NCBI RefSeq assembly: GCF_937123705.1
Contig: NZ_CAKZKO010000158.1
Span: 1 to 40,516, forward strand
Direction: 5' to 3'
Source of the DNA: an uncultured Paraglaciecola sp.
GTDB taxonomy: Bacteria; Pseudomonadota; Gammaproteobacteria; Enterobacterales; Alteromonadaceae
Length of the DNA: 40,516 nucleotides
A program made the translations under genes and the position numbers. Position 1 is the stretch's first letter. Every line of letters begins with the position of its first letter. The notes beneath the pieces were generated by a model. That model made no database searches. It was not told where the DNA came from and saw nothing but the letters and a program-made list of their open reading frames with translations. Below, in pieces: positions 1 to 8,575 of the stretch.

Positions 1-7
1 CTTCGGT

Positions 8-84
8 CGGTGTGTAGCGCAGCTTGGTAGCGCACTTCGCTGGGGGCGAAGGGGTCGTAGGTTCGAATCCTATCACACCGACCA
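8..84 (+). tRNA. tRNA-Pro (anticodon GGG)
   Basis: A complete 77-nt cloverleaf can be folded by eye. The acceptor stem CGGTGTG pairs with CACACCG, the D arm is GCGC/GCGC, the anticodon stem CTTCG/CGAAG encloses the loop CTGGGGG (anticodon GGG), and the T arm contains TTCGAAT. The 3' CCA is encoded. The gene decodes CCC/CCU proline codons. Its promoter would lie outside the left edge. A decayed second copy follows 13 bp downstream. Confidence 0.97.
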
Positions 85-97
85 ATTTCAAATTTTA

Positions 98-172
98 TCT
101 CTGCGCTACTTGGTAGCGGCATTTTTGGCTGGGGCGAAGGGGTTGTAGGTTCGGTTTCTATCACTCCGACCA
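98..172 (+). pseudogene. Decayed tRNA-Pro copy
   Basis: This stretch aligns over its length with the intact tRNA-Pro just upstream. It keeps TTGGTAGCG of the D arm, GGGGCGAAGGGG around the 3' side of the anticodon arm, GTAGGTTCG of the T arm and CTCCGACCA at the 3' end. The 5' acceptor strand no longer pairs, the anticodon stem is broken (ATTTTTGGCTGGGG) and the T loop is altered (TTCGGTT). It therefore should not fold as a working tRNA. It reads as a tandem duplicate that lost selection, and is probably co-transcribed with the intact gene. Confidence 0.75.
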
Positions 173-251
173 ATTAATGCTTTATCTCCCGATTTAAATT
201 AACCATTTAGAAGTTAGCCTCGTACATGCTCAATACTTTCTGACACTCACT

Positions 252-667
252 TTAAGCCGAAAGCCATGCGTTTTGTTGGTGATTGCGTAGTAGTTCAGGT
301 AATGCATCTTGTGGGATGGGTTTTGACCAGTAATATCCTTGGCCAATATCACAACCCAGTGCCAGCAGTTTGTTAAGAATTGCTTCATCTTCTATACCTT
401 CGGCTATGGTTTTTAGCCCTAGGCTTGCGGCCATCTTGTTTGGCTTGATACATGGCAATGTCAGCTTTACGGCACAATTGTTTAAGGTCTGTACCATCTT
501 GGGGGGCGCATGCGACCCCCCAATGATGCTGAAATGACGACTTGATTTTGTATGATTTCGAATACAGACGCATATTGCAGTATCAAGGTTTCAGCTAAGC
601 GGTCTAATTGTTCGCAATTATGGGTAAAAGGTGCCAGTAACATAAACTCATCACCTCCAAAACGCAT
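252..667 (-). pseudogene. Remnant of a GGDEF-EAL (c-di-GMP turnover) gene
   Basis: Three minus-strand frames each carry a recognisable piece of one diguanylate cyclase/phosphodiesterase. The first piece (from 667) reads RFGGDEFMLLAPF and runs to VISASLG. After a run of six C/G bases at 516-521 the frame changes and continues as VACAPQDGTDLKQL and ADIAMYQAKQDGR. Near 425-435 the frame changes again, straight into the end of an EAL domain (SLGLKTIAEGIEDE, then GCDIGQGYYWSKPIP). Almost all of the EAL domain, including the catalytic EAL motif, and the front of the GGDEF domain are missing. In the same frame as the GGDEF piece, 704-898 encodes a hydrophobic peptide that may be the old membrane anchor. 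Not functional. Confidence 0.85.
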
Positions 668-878
668 AAGATGTTATTCTCCATTATCTAACCTTTGTAC
701 ACATCAATGTGTGACTTCACCGCCTAAAAATGAAAAAACCAACAGTGAGGCATTCAGAGTCAGTATTGGCTTCGTAGAACAAATTAAGATTAACAGTATG
801 AAAACCGTGCAAGCTGCTATAACTGTCAATATAAAAGCTACAAACACTCCCTCAAACGATATAGATAAAGGTAGGCTC

Positions 879-1616
879 ATGGCTTCAATGAAAAACACAG
901 GACGTTTTATTTACTCCCTAGTTTGTTATGGCGCAGGTGTGGCGTCTTTAATTTATTTTATATTGTTTGTTAACGATCTTTGGCTACCGCAGACAGTCAA
1001 TAGCATAGTGCCATCTTCATCTTTGGCCCATGTCATTATCATCAATACTTTGGCACTTTTGCTGTTTGGCGTACAACATAGCGTTATGGCCCGTCCCGCC
1101 TTTAAACGCTGGTTTGCTGGTTTTATTGATCCCAGTGTCGAACGCGCAAACTATGTCCTTGCAACAGCGCTGGCTATTTCAGGCATGTGTTATATATGGA
1201 TACCATTTGGTCCAATTGTTTGGCAGATAGAGTCTGACATGGGTATCAGTTTACTTCGCGGTATCGCATTTTTTGGATGGGGCTTTCTATTTTTGGCGAC
1301 ATTTATGATCAACCATTTTGAACTATTTGGATTACGTCAAACCTTTGATCCCATGCAAGGTAAACCTGTGCCTGATGCGACATTTAAAATGTCGGGATTT
1401 TACAAAATTGTTCGCCATCCTATTCAGACGGGGGTGCTGATTGGTGTGTGGGCTGTGCCGTTGTCAACTGCTAGTCATTTGGTTTTTGCTGCAGGCATTA
1501 GCGCTTACATTTTTGTCGGTTTGTATTTTGAAGAAAAAGACCTGATCAAAGAATTTGGTGACACTTACTTAGATTATATGCAACGCGTTAAAAGAGTGAT
1601 CCCGTTTATTTATTAG
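879..1616 (+). CDS. mddA: Methanethiol S-methyltransferase, MddA family (membrane)
   Basis: The predicted protein has 245 residues and several hydrophobic membrane segments. It carries stretches typical of the MddA/isoprenylcysteine-methyltransferase-like family: FGVQHSVMARPAFKRW, FMINHFELFGLRQ, and near the C-terminus YKIVRHPIQTGVLIG and YFEEKDLIKEFGDTYLDY, the usual SAM-binding ICMT-type end. MddA transfers a methyl group from S-adenosylmethionine to methanethiol, giving dimethylsulfide. I chose the ATG at 879 because AAAGGTAGG lies about 7 nt upstream and family members are of this length. The frame stays open further upstream, but there it overlaps the decayed GGDEF-EAL gene. The substrate is inferred from the family; another small thiol is possible. 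Confidence 0.78.
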   Translation: MASMKNTGRFIYSLVCYGAGVASLIYFILFVNDLWLPQTVNSIVPSSSLAHVIIINTLALLLFGVQHSVMARPAFKRWFAGFIDPSVERANYVLATALAISGMCYIWIPFGPIVWQIESDMGISLLRGIAFFGWGFLFLATFMINHFELFGLRQTFDPMQGKPVPDATFKMSGFYKIVRHPIQTGVLIGVWAVPLSTASHLVFAAGISAYIFVGLYFEEKDLIKEFGDTYLDYMQRVKRVIPFIY

Positions 1617-1798
1617 CAGTAATATGCATAGCCGTGAAATAATACATTGAGGTATTATTGCACTTTGGTGTCGCTGCATTATGAGGCTGTAGCGTGCTAA
1701 ACCAGCGTAAAAACGATCAAAGTGATGTTATCCCTGTGCTGACTCTATATCGTGGCTATGACAATTATTTAACTTAGTAACAAGGACTCCCCGCTGTT

Positions 1799-3190
1799 TT
1801 GCCAGAAACTTCCACTAAAACTCCTGCCGTTGCCAAATTTGCTTTAATTATTGTCTGTATGGGGTCAATAATTGGGCCGCTTGGCATGGCGTCTGTGAAT
1901 ATCGCTATCCCTGATCTCGCAGCTGATCTGCAAGCCAATGCCAAGATGGTGTCGTGGCTACCGACATTGTTTATCTTAAGCAGCGTAATATTTATGTTAC
2001 CCGCTAGCAAATTGGCAGACAACTATGGAAGAAAACGCGTCTATGCCTACGGCTTGGCCTTAAATGCGTTTTCCTCATTTATGTGCGGGTTGGGTACTAA
2101 TATTGAGTGGGTGCTGTTTTGGCGGTTTGTGCAAGGCGGGGCATCGGCAATGATTTTTGGCACAGGAGTGGCGATTATCACTTCAGTTACGCCTTCCCAT
2201 AAACGCGGTGCCGCGCTGGGGATGACTGCGGCATGTATTTATATTGGGTTAACCGTCGCACCAGCCGTTGGAGGCTGGTTAACAGACCTATGGGGGTGGC
2301 GTTCGGTATTTTTGTTTCAGGTACCCATAGTGATGGCGCTGTTATTACTTATTAAGATGCGCCTAAAAGGGGAATGGAGAAATGCTGAAAAAACCAGATA
2401 CGACTGGTGGGGAACCAGTATTTTTGCGGTGTTTTCAACGTCATTGGTATATGGATTAAGTCTGTTGCCGGATATTTTTGGGGTGCTGATGTTAGGACTG
2501 TCGGCACTTAGTTTGGCGTTTTTTATTGTGCATCAGAGCCGCAGTCGTCGGCCGCTTATCCGAGTGCAAATGTTTCGCGAAAGTCGGATGTTTTCGATGT
2601 CATTGGCTACGTCGCTGTTGATGTATGCCAGTAATTTTCCGCTAATTTTTATAATGAGTTTGTATTTGCAATATGTCAAAGGCCTAAGTCCTTCGCACGC
2701 AGGGCAGGTTTTACTGGTGCAGGCCTTATCTATGGCAATTATGGCGCCATTTTCTGGTAAGTTAGCCGACAAATTTCAGGCTAGACTTATCGCCACGCTT
2801 GGATGCGTCATTGTTGCCTGCGGGCTGTTGGTGTTGAGCCTGATGAACAGCACAACCAGTATTGTCTATATTGCAAGTTCGTTGCTACTTATTGGCGTTG
2901 GTTTTGGACTGTTCTCTACGCCTAATAACAATGCCATCATGAGAGGCGTAAAGTTACACGAAGTCGGGGTGGCTTCAGCCTCGATGAACTTATCCCGTAC
3001 CATAGGCAATCTGTTTGGCATGAGTCTGGTAAATCTTATGGTGCATTACTATTTAGGTGATGCTCAGTTTACTCAGGCGCAAAATCCAGCACTGATCCAA
3101 ACTGTAGAAATGGCTTTTACTATGTCTTTGGGCTTTGTTGTGGTTGCCTGTGTTATTTCAGCTTTTCGTGGCACAACGCGCACTGCGTAA
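1799..3190 (+). CDS. MFS transporter, DHA2 (EmrB/QacA-like) drug:proton antiporter family
   Basis: The protein has 463 residues and many hydrophobic helices; length and pattern fit the 14-helix DHA2 group. The first helix region (MGSIIGPLGMASVNIAIPDLA) is close to the family's N-terminal signature. The helix 2-3 loop has the MFS motif A form KLADNYGRKRVY, and the motif C-like region GLTVAPAVGGWLTDLWGWRSVF follows. Such proteins export drugs or other amphipathic compounds across the inner membrane using the proton gradient; the substrate cannot be told. The start is TTG with AAGGA about 11 nt upstream. The next Met would cut into helix 1, so TTG is preferred. It is 180 bp from mddA on the same strand, with no clear terminator between them. 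Confidence 0.85.
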   Translation: MPETSTKTPAVAKFALIIVCMGSIIGPLGMASVNIAIPDLAADLQANAKMVSWLPTLFILSSVIFMLPASKLADNYGRKRVYAYGLALNAFSSFMCGLGTNIEWVLFWRFVQGGASAMIFGTGVAIITSVTPSHKRGAALGMTAACIYIGLTVAPAVGGWLTDLWGWRSVFLFQVPIVMALLLLIKMRLKGEWRNAEKTRYDWWGTSIFAVFSTSLVYGLSLLPDIFGVLMLGLSALSLAFFIVHQSRSRRPLIRVQMFRESRMFSMSLATSLLMYASNFPLIFIMSLYLQYVKGLSPSHAGQVLLVQALSMAIMAPFSGKLADKFQARLIATLGCVIVACGLLVLSLMNSTTSIVYIASSLLLIGVGFGLFSTPNNNAIMRGVKLHEVGVASASMNLSRTIGNLFGMSLVNLMVHYYLGDAQFTQAQNPALIQTVEMAFTMSLGFVVVACVISAFRGTTRTA

Positions 3191-3440
3191 TTTATCTCGC
3201 CTGTTCGAAAGGTGTATGCGTCTTTTTTGATGCAAAATTCTTCTGCTCGCGATATGCCAGCGACGACTATCAATCAAGATCACTACGTCAATAAGATCTT
3301 TCATGGTCAAGAAGCGCATATTTTTACGATGGACGTTTCCGAGTCTTGATTAGTGACCCTACTAGCGGTTGAGTTATCCTTGTGGCACTCACATTGAGCA
3401 TGGATGATTAACTTGCGAATTTTACTCAGCATTTTTTAGC

Positions 3441-5891
3441 TTAACTAGGTGCAATTGGGGATTCGATACTTGTTTTTTTTACCACATCCTCAAGGCGCTG
3501 TGGACGATGTAAATGATATCCCTGAGCAAGCTCAATGCCCATTTTTTGCAACCACTCTACTGTTTGTTGATCTTCAACAAATTCAGCCACCATGATTTTT
3601 CCTAAGGTGTGACCAATATCGGTAATGGCTCTTACCATCGCTCTATCGGTGTCGTCGCTGGCCATGTTTTTGACAAAAGCCCCATCAATTTTAAGGTACT
3701 CTACAGATAATTGTTTTAGATAAGCAAAGGAAGAGAAACCTGCACCAAAGTCATCCAAGGCAAAGGTACAGCCAATTTCCCTAAGCTGTGTCATAAAGGT
3801 TTGCACAACAGCCAAATTATTAATAGCTGCAGTTTCAGTGATTTCAAAGCACAGTTTGTGTGCGGGGATCTTATAACGTTTGATCGTTCTTAACGTGAAA
3901 TCGGTAAAGTCGTCGTGGTCAAAAGAGCGGCCCGAAATATTGATGTGATAGGCATCAAATTGGTTTGACGCTTGTGAATGCTTCATAAGATGATCACAGA
4001 CTTTTTCAATGACCCATCGGTCCACCAAATGTGCCAGTCCAAAACGTTCGGCGGCGGGTAAAAAAGCGGCTGGGGAGATTATCTCATTATGTTCGCCAAG
4101 CATGCGCACTAACACTTCTATCCGTGGCTTGATGGTCTCGTTTAAAGAATCGATAAGCTGTGCGTCTAAATACAGTTTATCGTGTTCAACAGCATGCTTG
4201 ATCCGTTCAATCCATTCCATTTGTTCACGTCGAGCTAATAATTCCTTATCGTCTTGGTAGGTCAATACTACGCGGTTACGACCTTGTTCTTTGGCCATGT
4301 GGCAAGCCGAATCTGCGGCTTGTAATAACTCAGCCTCGTCAGAACTGGCCGCCATAATGGGAACAACGCCAATGCTACAACCAATGTTAAACCCTCTTCC
4401 GTTCCATACAAAGGGAAATTCAGTTAAGTTTTTGCGCAGCACGTCTACCAATTTCATCGCTTCATCTGGTTCGCAACAATCGAGGATCAAACCGAATTCG
4501 TCGCCACCGAGACGGGCCAATAAATCACTCTTTCTTAAATGCCGAGTAAAAAGCTGGGTGACTTGAAGTAAAAGTTGATCACCGGCAAAGTGTCCGAGCG
4601 TGTCATTAATGACTTTAAATTGGTCCAAGTCAATGAAGCAAAGACAATGCATTCGATTTTCACTGCGGGCTTTGAGTAATGCATCTGCTAAGTATCCTTC
4701 GAAGGCTCTACGATTAATCAAACCGGTTAAGTTATCATGCCGCGCCTGATAGCTTAATTCTTCGGTAAGATAATGATGCTCTGAGACATCTTCCAGAATA
4801 CAAATATAACGTTGGGCACTAGGATGTTGCCAATCAAATCGGGACATAGTGGTTTTAGCCCAGACTAGGCTATTGTCGCTGGTATGCAATCGTTGTTTAA
4901 AACTGACGCTGTCATAATCTTTTTGATCTAAAGCTTGTCGCTGCATCTTGGATATGTCGCGATCTTCTTCATGAATGATTTGCTCGAATTGTAACTTTAA
5001 TAGATCGTGGTGCGGGTAATTCAAAATTTCACAAAAAGCGAGGTTAGCATCCAGAATATGGCCTTGTGAGTCCAACTGGGCAATTCCCATAGCGGCCTTT
5101 TCAAAGGTAGAACGGAATTTCGATTCTGATATTCGGATCGCGGCGGTTAATCTATAGACCACATAAGTGGCAATACCGGACAACAGTAAAAAGAATATCA
5201 CGGTAGAAAATGACAGAATGGTTGTCATAATTCGGCTAGCAAAAATCATTTTATTTCGAAAATTGATTTGCAAGGCATCCAGTCGATTATTAGTGTTATC
5301 TAACTGACGTCGCAATTGTTGGATTTTCACCACATCAACCGGTTGATTTTGCCAGACAGTTTCTAGTTGGTTGAGGGTGTCCCCTAACGTGAGGACGTCG
5401 ATATCGCTGTTGCGCCATGCCTGCAATGCATCGCGGAAATAAGGTGTGTCTTCAAAAAAACGAAATAACCAAACCATGCGAGGAATATCATCAGGGTGGT
5501 TGCCGCCTTTGGCAAAGTGATGACGAACTGAATCATAATCTATATCATCACTTTCCAAAATGACTCGAGCTTTTAGATGCTGCAACGGTATTTGGTAATG
5601 TTTTCGAGCCAAGGTTAACGCAGTAGGGTCTCCGGTACGAGCGTAAATATCACCCTGCCTAACGGTGTCAAGTTGTCCTCTTGACCATATACCCACCGCC
5701 CCCAAATATCCTGCGGTGCCTGACTGGACTTGAATAATGAGCGTGGTAAAACCAATGGCTGCTCCGCCAATCAAAAGCAGCATCAAAATGGTGAGTCTAA
5801 TCTTAGAATGGTTTTTATTTTGAATATCTTTGTGGAGTGGTGAACCTGGCATAACACTCCTAGAGTGAGTAGTGACATACTTAATCATCAT
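3441..5891 (-). CDS. Membrane-anchored PAS-GGDEF-EAL c-di-GMP signalling protein
   Basis: The 816-residue protein has TM1 (about 32-54), an extracytoplasmic sensor region (about 55-212), TM2 (about 215-245), a PAS domain (about 255-375), a GGDEF domain and an EAL domain. The GGDEF motif at 462-466 is intact, and an RxxD inhibitory site (RKSD) precedes it by the usual five residues, so cyclase activity with product feedback is expected. The EAL motif reads EVL (592-594). Other catalytic positions look kept: FEITET, DDFGAGFSS, LKIDG and the glutamate of AEFVE. Phosphodiesterase activity is therefore also plausible, and which activity dominates cannot be read from sequence. The ATG has AGAGG about 6 nt upstream. 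It stands alone on the minus strand. The periplasmic domain was not recognised, so the signal is unknown. Confidence 0.93.
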   Translation of the reverse strand: MMIKYVTTHSRSVMPGSPLHKDIQNKNHSKIRLTILMLLLIGGAAIGFTTLIIQVQSGTAGYLGAVGIWSRGQLDTVRQGDIYARTGDPTALTLARKHYQIPLQHLKARVILESDDIDYDSVRHHFAKGGNHPDDIPRMVWLFRFFEDTPYFRDALQAWRNSDIDVLTLGDTLNQLETVWQNQPVDVVKIQQLRRQLDNTNNRLDALQINFRNKMIFASRIMTTILSFSTVIFFLLLSGIATYVVYRLTAAIRISESKFRSTFEKAAMGIAQLDSQGHILDANLAFCEILNYPHHDLLKLQFEQIIHEEDRDISKMQRQALDQKDYDSVSFKQRLHTSDNSLVWAKTTMSRFDWQHPSAQRYICILEDVSEHHYLTEELSYQARHDNLTGLINRRAFEGYLADALLKARSENRMHCLCFIDLDQFKVINDTLGHFAGDQLLLQVTQLFTRHLRKSDLLARLGGDEFGLILDCCEPDEAMKLVDVLRKNLTEFPFVWNGRGFNIGCSIGVVPIMAASSDEAELLQAADSACHMAKEQGRNRVVLTYQDDKELLARREQMEWIERIKHAVEHDKLYLDAQLIDSLNETIKPRIEVLVRMLGEHNEIISPAAFLPAAERFGLAHLVDRWVIEKVCDHLMKHSQASNQFDAYHINISGRSFDHDDFTDFTLRTIKRYKIPAHKLCFEITETAAINNLAVVQTFMTQLREIGCTFALDDFGAGFSSFAYLKQLSVEYLKIDGAFVKNMASDDTDRAMVRAITDIGHTLGKIMVAEFVEDQQTVEWLQKMGIELAQGYHLHRPQRLEDVVKKTSIESPIAPS

Positions 5892-6014
5892 CGTTGCCTC
5901 TTAGCCATGTGTTTGATGGGCAACTACGAAATCCTAGAATAAATTGTTTCTACTTAATTGCAAATAATTTCACTGAACTTTGTGTCATAAACGTGACTGT
6001 TATGTTTGCCTAGT

Positions 6015-6512
6015 CTACCTTGGGCCTGCATATAACATAGCCACATCACAACGGGCGTAGTTTTGTCCGTATTCTCGCATAATGCTTCGATCGTGCCTAA
6101 AACCGTTTTTTTGGTATAGATGAATAGCGGACTCGCATTTTGCGTTGGTCAGTAAAAATAGCTTTTTAATGCCTAAAGTCTGCGCTTCTGTGAGCACATG
6201 TTGTAGCAAAATTTCGCCTATTTTAAGGCCTCTTGCTGATTTTAACACACCCATTTTGGTCAGCTCAAAACTGTTGTTGCCTTTATTCCAAAAAGCGCAG
6301 GTGCCAACAATACCTAGCGTTGAATGTTCGGCAAACCATATTTTACCACCCTTATCGATGATGTGGCTTTGTGGATCTTCCAGCACCTGTTTATCCACTG
6401 GCTCTAACACAAACATGTCTTCAATCCATTCTTTGTTTATGGTTTCAAAGTGTTTAGCTAAAGCTGGGTTGTAGGCTTTTATCACTATTTGAGCCGGTAT
6501 TTCATTATTCAT
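6015..6512 (-). CDS. GNAT family N-acetyltransferase
   Basis: The 165-residue protein has the GNAT layout. The acetyl-CoA loop lies in the stretch VLKSARGLKIGEILLQHVL (R/Q-x-x-G-x-G/A region), followed by FLLTNAKCESAIHLYQKNGF, the usual strand 5/helix 4 end. It is the last gene of a three-gene minus-strand operon after the SRPBCC and sterol-desaturase-like genes: it begins 8 bp after the latter's stop, and its AAGG ribosome site overlaps that stop. The acceptor substrate is unknown. The tight coupling suggests a shared regulon, though not necessarily a shared pathway. Confidence 0.85.
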   Translation of the reverse strand: MNNEIPAQIVIKAYNPALAKHFETINKEWIEDMFVLEPVDKQVLEDPQSHIIDKGGKIWFAEHSTLGIVGTCAFWNKGNNSFELTKMGVLKSARGLKIGEILLQHVLTEAQTLGIKKLFLLTNAKCESAIHLYQKNGFRHDRSIMREYGQNYARCDVAMLYAGPR

Positions 6513-6520
6513 TATGACAA

Positions 6521-7342
6521 CTACCTTGGTTTTAAGGAGCTGGTGGGGTAGCTAAATAATACCTTCGCCTTTGCCCTAAAGCCTTTCGCAGAGAAAGTGC
6601 TTTTCATTAAATGTGCCCATTGATGAAAGGTAATGGTAAGGGGGTTGTAACTGTCTATCTGTCCGATAATGCCAAACTTGCAGGGCTTTGATGCCTCTTC
6701 TTCAGCATAAGTGCCAAATAACTTATCCCAAATAATCAGCACGCCTGCAAAATTTTTATCTAAATAGCCTTTGTTAATGGCGTGGTGAACCCTATGGTGT
6801 GAAGGGGTATTAAATATTTTCTCAAACCAGCCTAATTTATTCACTATTTGGGTGTGAACAAAAAATTGATAGGCCAAATTTAGGGCCACAGTGGCAAAAA
6901 CTGTGATGGGATCAAAACCAAGTAATATCATCGGCATCCAAAACACCCACATACCGGCGATGGGATACATCAAACTTTGCCTAAATGCAGTAGAAAAATT
7001 CATATGTGTGGAGCTGTGGTGTACCACATGGGCGGCCCATAACCAATGCACATGATGAGATGCCTTATGAAACCAATAGTACAAAAAATCTTGTACTAGG
7101 AAGGCAATAAAAATGGTACCTACAGATAGCTCAATATCAAATAGTCGATATTCATACAGCCAATAAAAAAATGGCATTAGTAAGATTAAAGCGATGGCGT
7201 CAGCACCTTGGTGTAGCAAGGCTAAAACCGTATTGGCCAAGCTGTCCTTAATATCGTAATGGTGTTTATGTTTAATAAATTCGTAGATCACAAAAATCGT
7301 AAAAACGGGGCTTAACGCCAGTAATATAGTTTCTACATTCAT
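6521..7342 (-). CDS. Sterol desaturase / fatty acid hydroxylase family membrane protein
   Basis: The 273-residue membrane protein carries the di-iron histidine clusters of the fatty acid hydroxylase superfamily: HKASHHVHWLWAAHVVHHS (HxxxHH then HxxHH) and later SHHRVHHAIN. These residues bind two irons at the cytoplasmic face and support oxygen-dependent hydroxylation or desaturation of a lipid. Several hydrophobic helices flank them. The ATG overlaps the stop of the upstream SRPBCC gene by ATGA and has GGAG about 7 nt upstream, so the two are translationally coupled. The lipid substrate is unknown; bacterial relatives include ornithine-lipid and alkylglycerol-type hydroxylases, but the sequence alone does not decide. 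Confidence 0.88.
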   Translation of the reverse strand: MNVETILLALSPVFTIFVIYEFIKHKHHYDIKDSLANTVLALLHQGADAIALILLMPFFYWLYEYRLFDIELSVGTIFIAFLVQDFLYYWFHKASHHVHWLWAAHVVHHSSTHMNFSTAFRQSLMYPIAGMWVFWMPMILLGFDPITVFATVALNLAYQFFVHTQIVNKLGWFEKIFNTPSHHRVHHAINKGYLDKNFAGVLIIWDKLFGTYAEEEASKPCKFGIIGQIDSYNPLTITFHQWAHLMKSTFSAKGFRAKAKVLFSYPTSSLKPR

Positions 7343-7785
7343 GTCTTGTCTCCGGAAAATAGCGTGGCAATTTTGTTAAGGGCTTGAGAGATATCCTTGG
7401 TTATAAAATGTTTCACCAAGAAATTAGGTTGCCACCAAGGTGCAGTACAACTTATGTGATACTGAATGTGGGTGATAGGTTGAGGGCTAGATGTATCTTC
7501 GCTTAAGTAAATATCACCCTGATGATTGGCAACAGGCTTATTACCTATTATTTGATAACTAATATGCTGTTCATTGGCGCTAATAATACGCTCTTGAAAT
7601 CTATTGCCCAGCATACTGACTTGCCTGATTGCACCTTTGCCACCTTGTATTTCACCTTGGTCTTCAGCCTGAACAAGCAAAAATTCGGCATTAAAAAAGC
7701 GATTTAATTGCTCATGATCAAGCAAGGTATCTCTCACTTGAATAGATGTGGCAGCCACTTTTTGTTCTATCTTAATTAATATCAT
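7339..7785 (-). CDS. SRPBCC (START/polyketide-cyclase-like) family protein
   Basis: The 148-residue soluble protein has the profile of the SRPBCC ligand-binding fold. It starts with a strand ending in a variable loop (IEQKVAATSIQVRDTLLDHEQLNRFF), has alternating strands in the middle (RFQERIISANEQHISYQI, ITHIQYHISCTA), and ends with a long helix (HFITKDISQALNKIATLF). It is the first gene of the SRPBCC-desaturase-GNAT operon and overlaps the second by 4 bp. GGTGAC lies about 7 nt before the ATG. Members bind hydrophobic ligands. A role in presenting a lipid to the neighbouring hydroxylase is attractive but only inferred. Confidence 0.75.
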   Translation of the reverse strand: MILIKIEQKVAATSIQVRDTLLDHEQLNRFFNAEFLLVQAEDQGEIQGGKGAIRQVSMLGNRFQERIISANEQHISYQIIGNKPVANHQGDIYLSEDTSSPQPITHIQYHISCTAPWWQPNFLVKHFITKDISQALNKIATLFSGDKT

Positions 7786-7955
7786 TATTTTGTCACCAGT
7801 ATTTCATGTTGGGCTAGAGTATAAATTTTACCGAATAGACTTATTGTTATATCAAATATTCCTAAAACTTGATTATACATTGAGTGCTAAGGCCCGTGTC
7901 AGGCGATATTTTGAACGCTTTATTACCATGTGAGTCGCTAACTGTTGAGGCGTTA

Positions 7956-8573
7956 TTAGGTACCTATCATATTCAATTGGTTCATATAGTTGGCAAGGGC
8001 TAGGTCATCGAAGCTATTGGATGTACTTAGCGCTTGATAAACGGCTTGTTGATCGAGATTATTTTTGTTTTGTCCAAGCTTCAGTTTTCCTTCGAGTTTG
8101 TTTAGTTCAATCTTAAACCCCACTATACCAGCTAATAACTTTTGCTTGATTGAGTCGGTAACTATGTCGCCGTTAATTAGAAGTTGGGGTTCGTATTGTT
8201 CAACTACTTTATCGACAGCTTTAAGGGTATTTTTTGAGTCCAGTAAAGTCGCGGTACCTGAGGCATGCACAGCTGTATAATTCCAAGTTGGCACAGCAGG
8301 CTTATTGAGGTACCAACTAGGTGATATATAACCATGAGGACCAGTAAATATTACTAATACATTTTGTCCTTCGAGGTTTTTCCAAAATGGATTAGCTTTA
8401 GCGCAGTGTGCGTATAACACCCCCAAGTCACCTTCATTAGCATCAAGAACGAAAGGCAGATGAGTAGCCGATAATGAGCCTGAATGCGATACCACTACAC
8501 CAAAACCAAACTCTCTAATAAAGTTATGTTGCGTGGCTAATTCGGGCATTTCAAATTGTTCTGGAACAAACAT
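7956..8573 (-). CDS. PaiB-like FMN-binding protein (putative negative regulator)
   Basis: The 205-residue protein starts MFVPEQFEMPEL, matching the usual beginning of PaiB-type proteins, and contains FGFGVVVSHSGSLSATHLPFVLD, LYAHCAKANPFWKNL, GPHGYISPSWY and VPTWNYTAVHASG, which are characteristic of this split-barrel flavin fold. I chose the ATG at 8573 rather than the longer open frame because AGGA lies about 6 nt upstream and the family starts here. It begins 2 bp after the stop of a GNAT gene. In Bacillus, paiA (acetyltransferase) and paiB are also neighbours, so this pair is a familiar arrangement. Whether it regulates transcription or is a flavin oxidoreductase is open. Confidence 0.86.
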   Translation of the reverse strand: MFVPEQFEMPELATQHNFIREFGFGVVVSHSGSLSATHLPFVLDANEGDLGVLYAHCAKANPFWKNLEGQNVLVIFTGPHGYISPSWYLNKPAVPTWNYTAVHASGTATLLDSKNTLKAVDKVVEQYEPQLLINGDIVTDSIKQKLLAGIVGFKIELNKLEGKLKLGQNKNNLDQQAVYQALSTSNSFDDLALANYMNQLNMIGT

Positions 8574-8575
8574 CT

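Noticed and set aside
704..898. 64-residue hydrophobic minus-strand frame as a separate gene
   Set aside because: It overlaps the mddA start and lies in frame with the GGDEF fragment, so it fits better as a remnant of that gene's membrane anchor. Kept only as part of the pseudogene story.
1638..1659. AATAATAC/GTATTATT inverted repeat after mddA as a terminator
   Set aside because: The stem is AT-only and no T run follows, so it is too weak to call.
3230..3349. 39-codon open frame between the MFS gene and the GGDEF-EAL gene
   Set aside because: No ribosome site of note, no recognisable motif, and too short to separate from chance. The 250-bp gap otherwise shows nothing.
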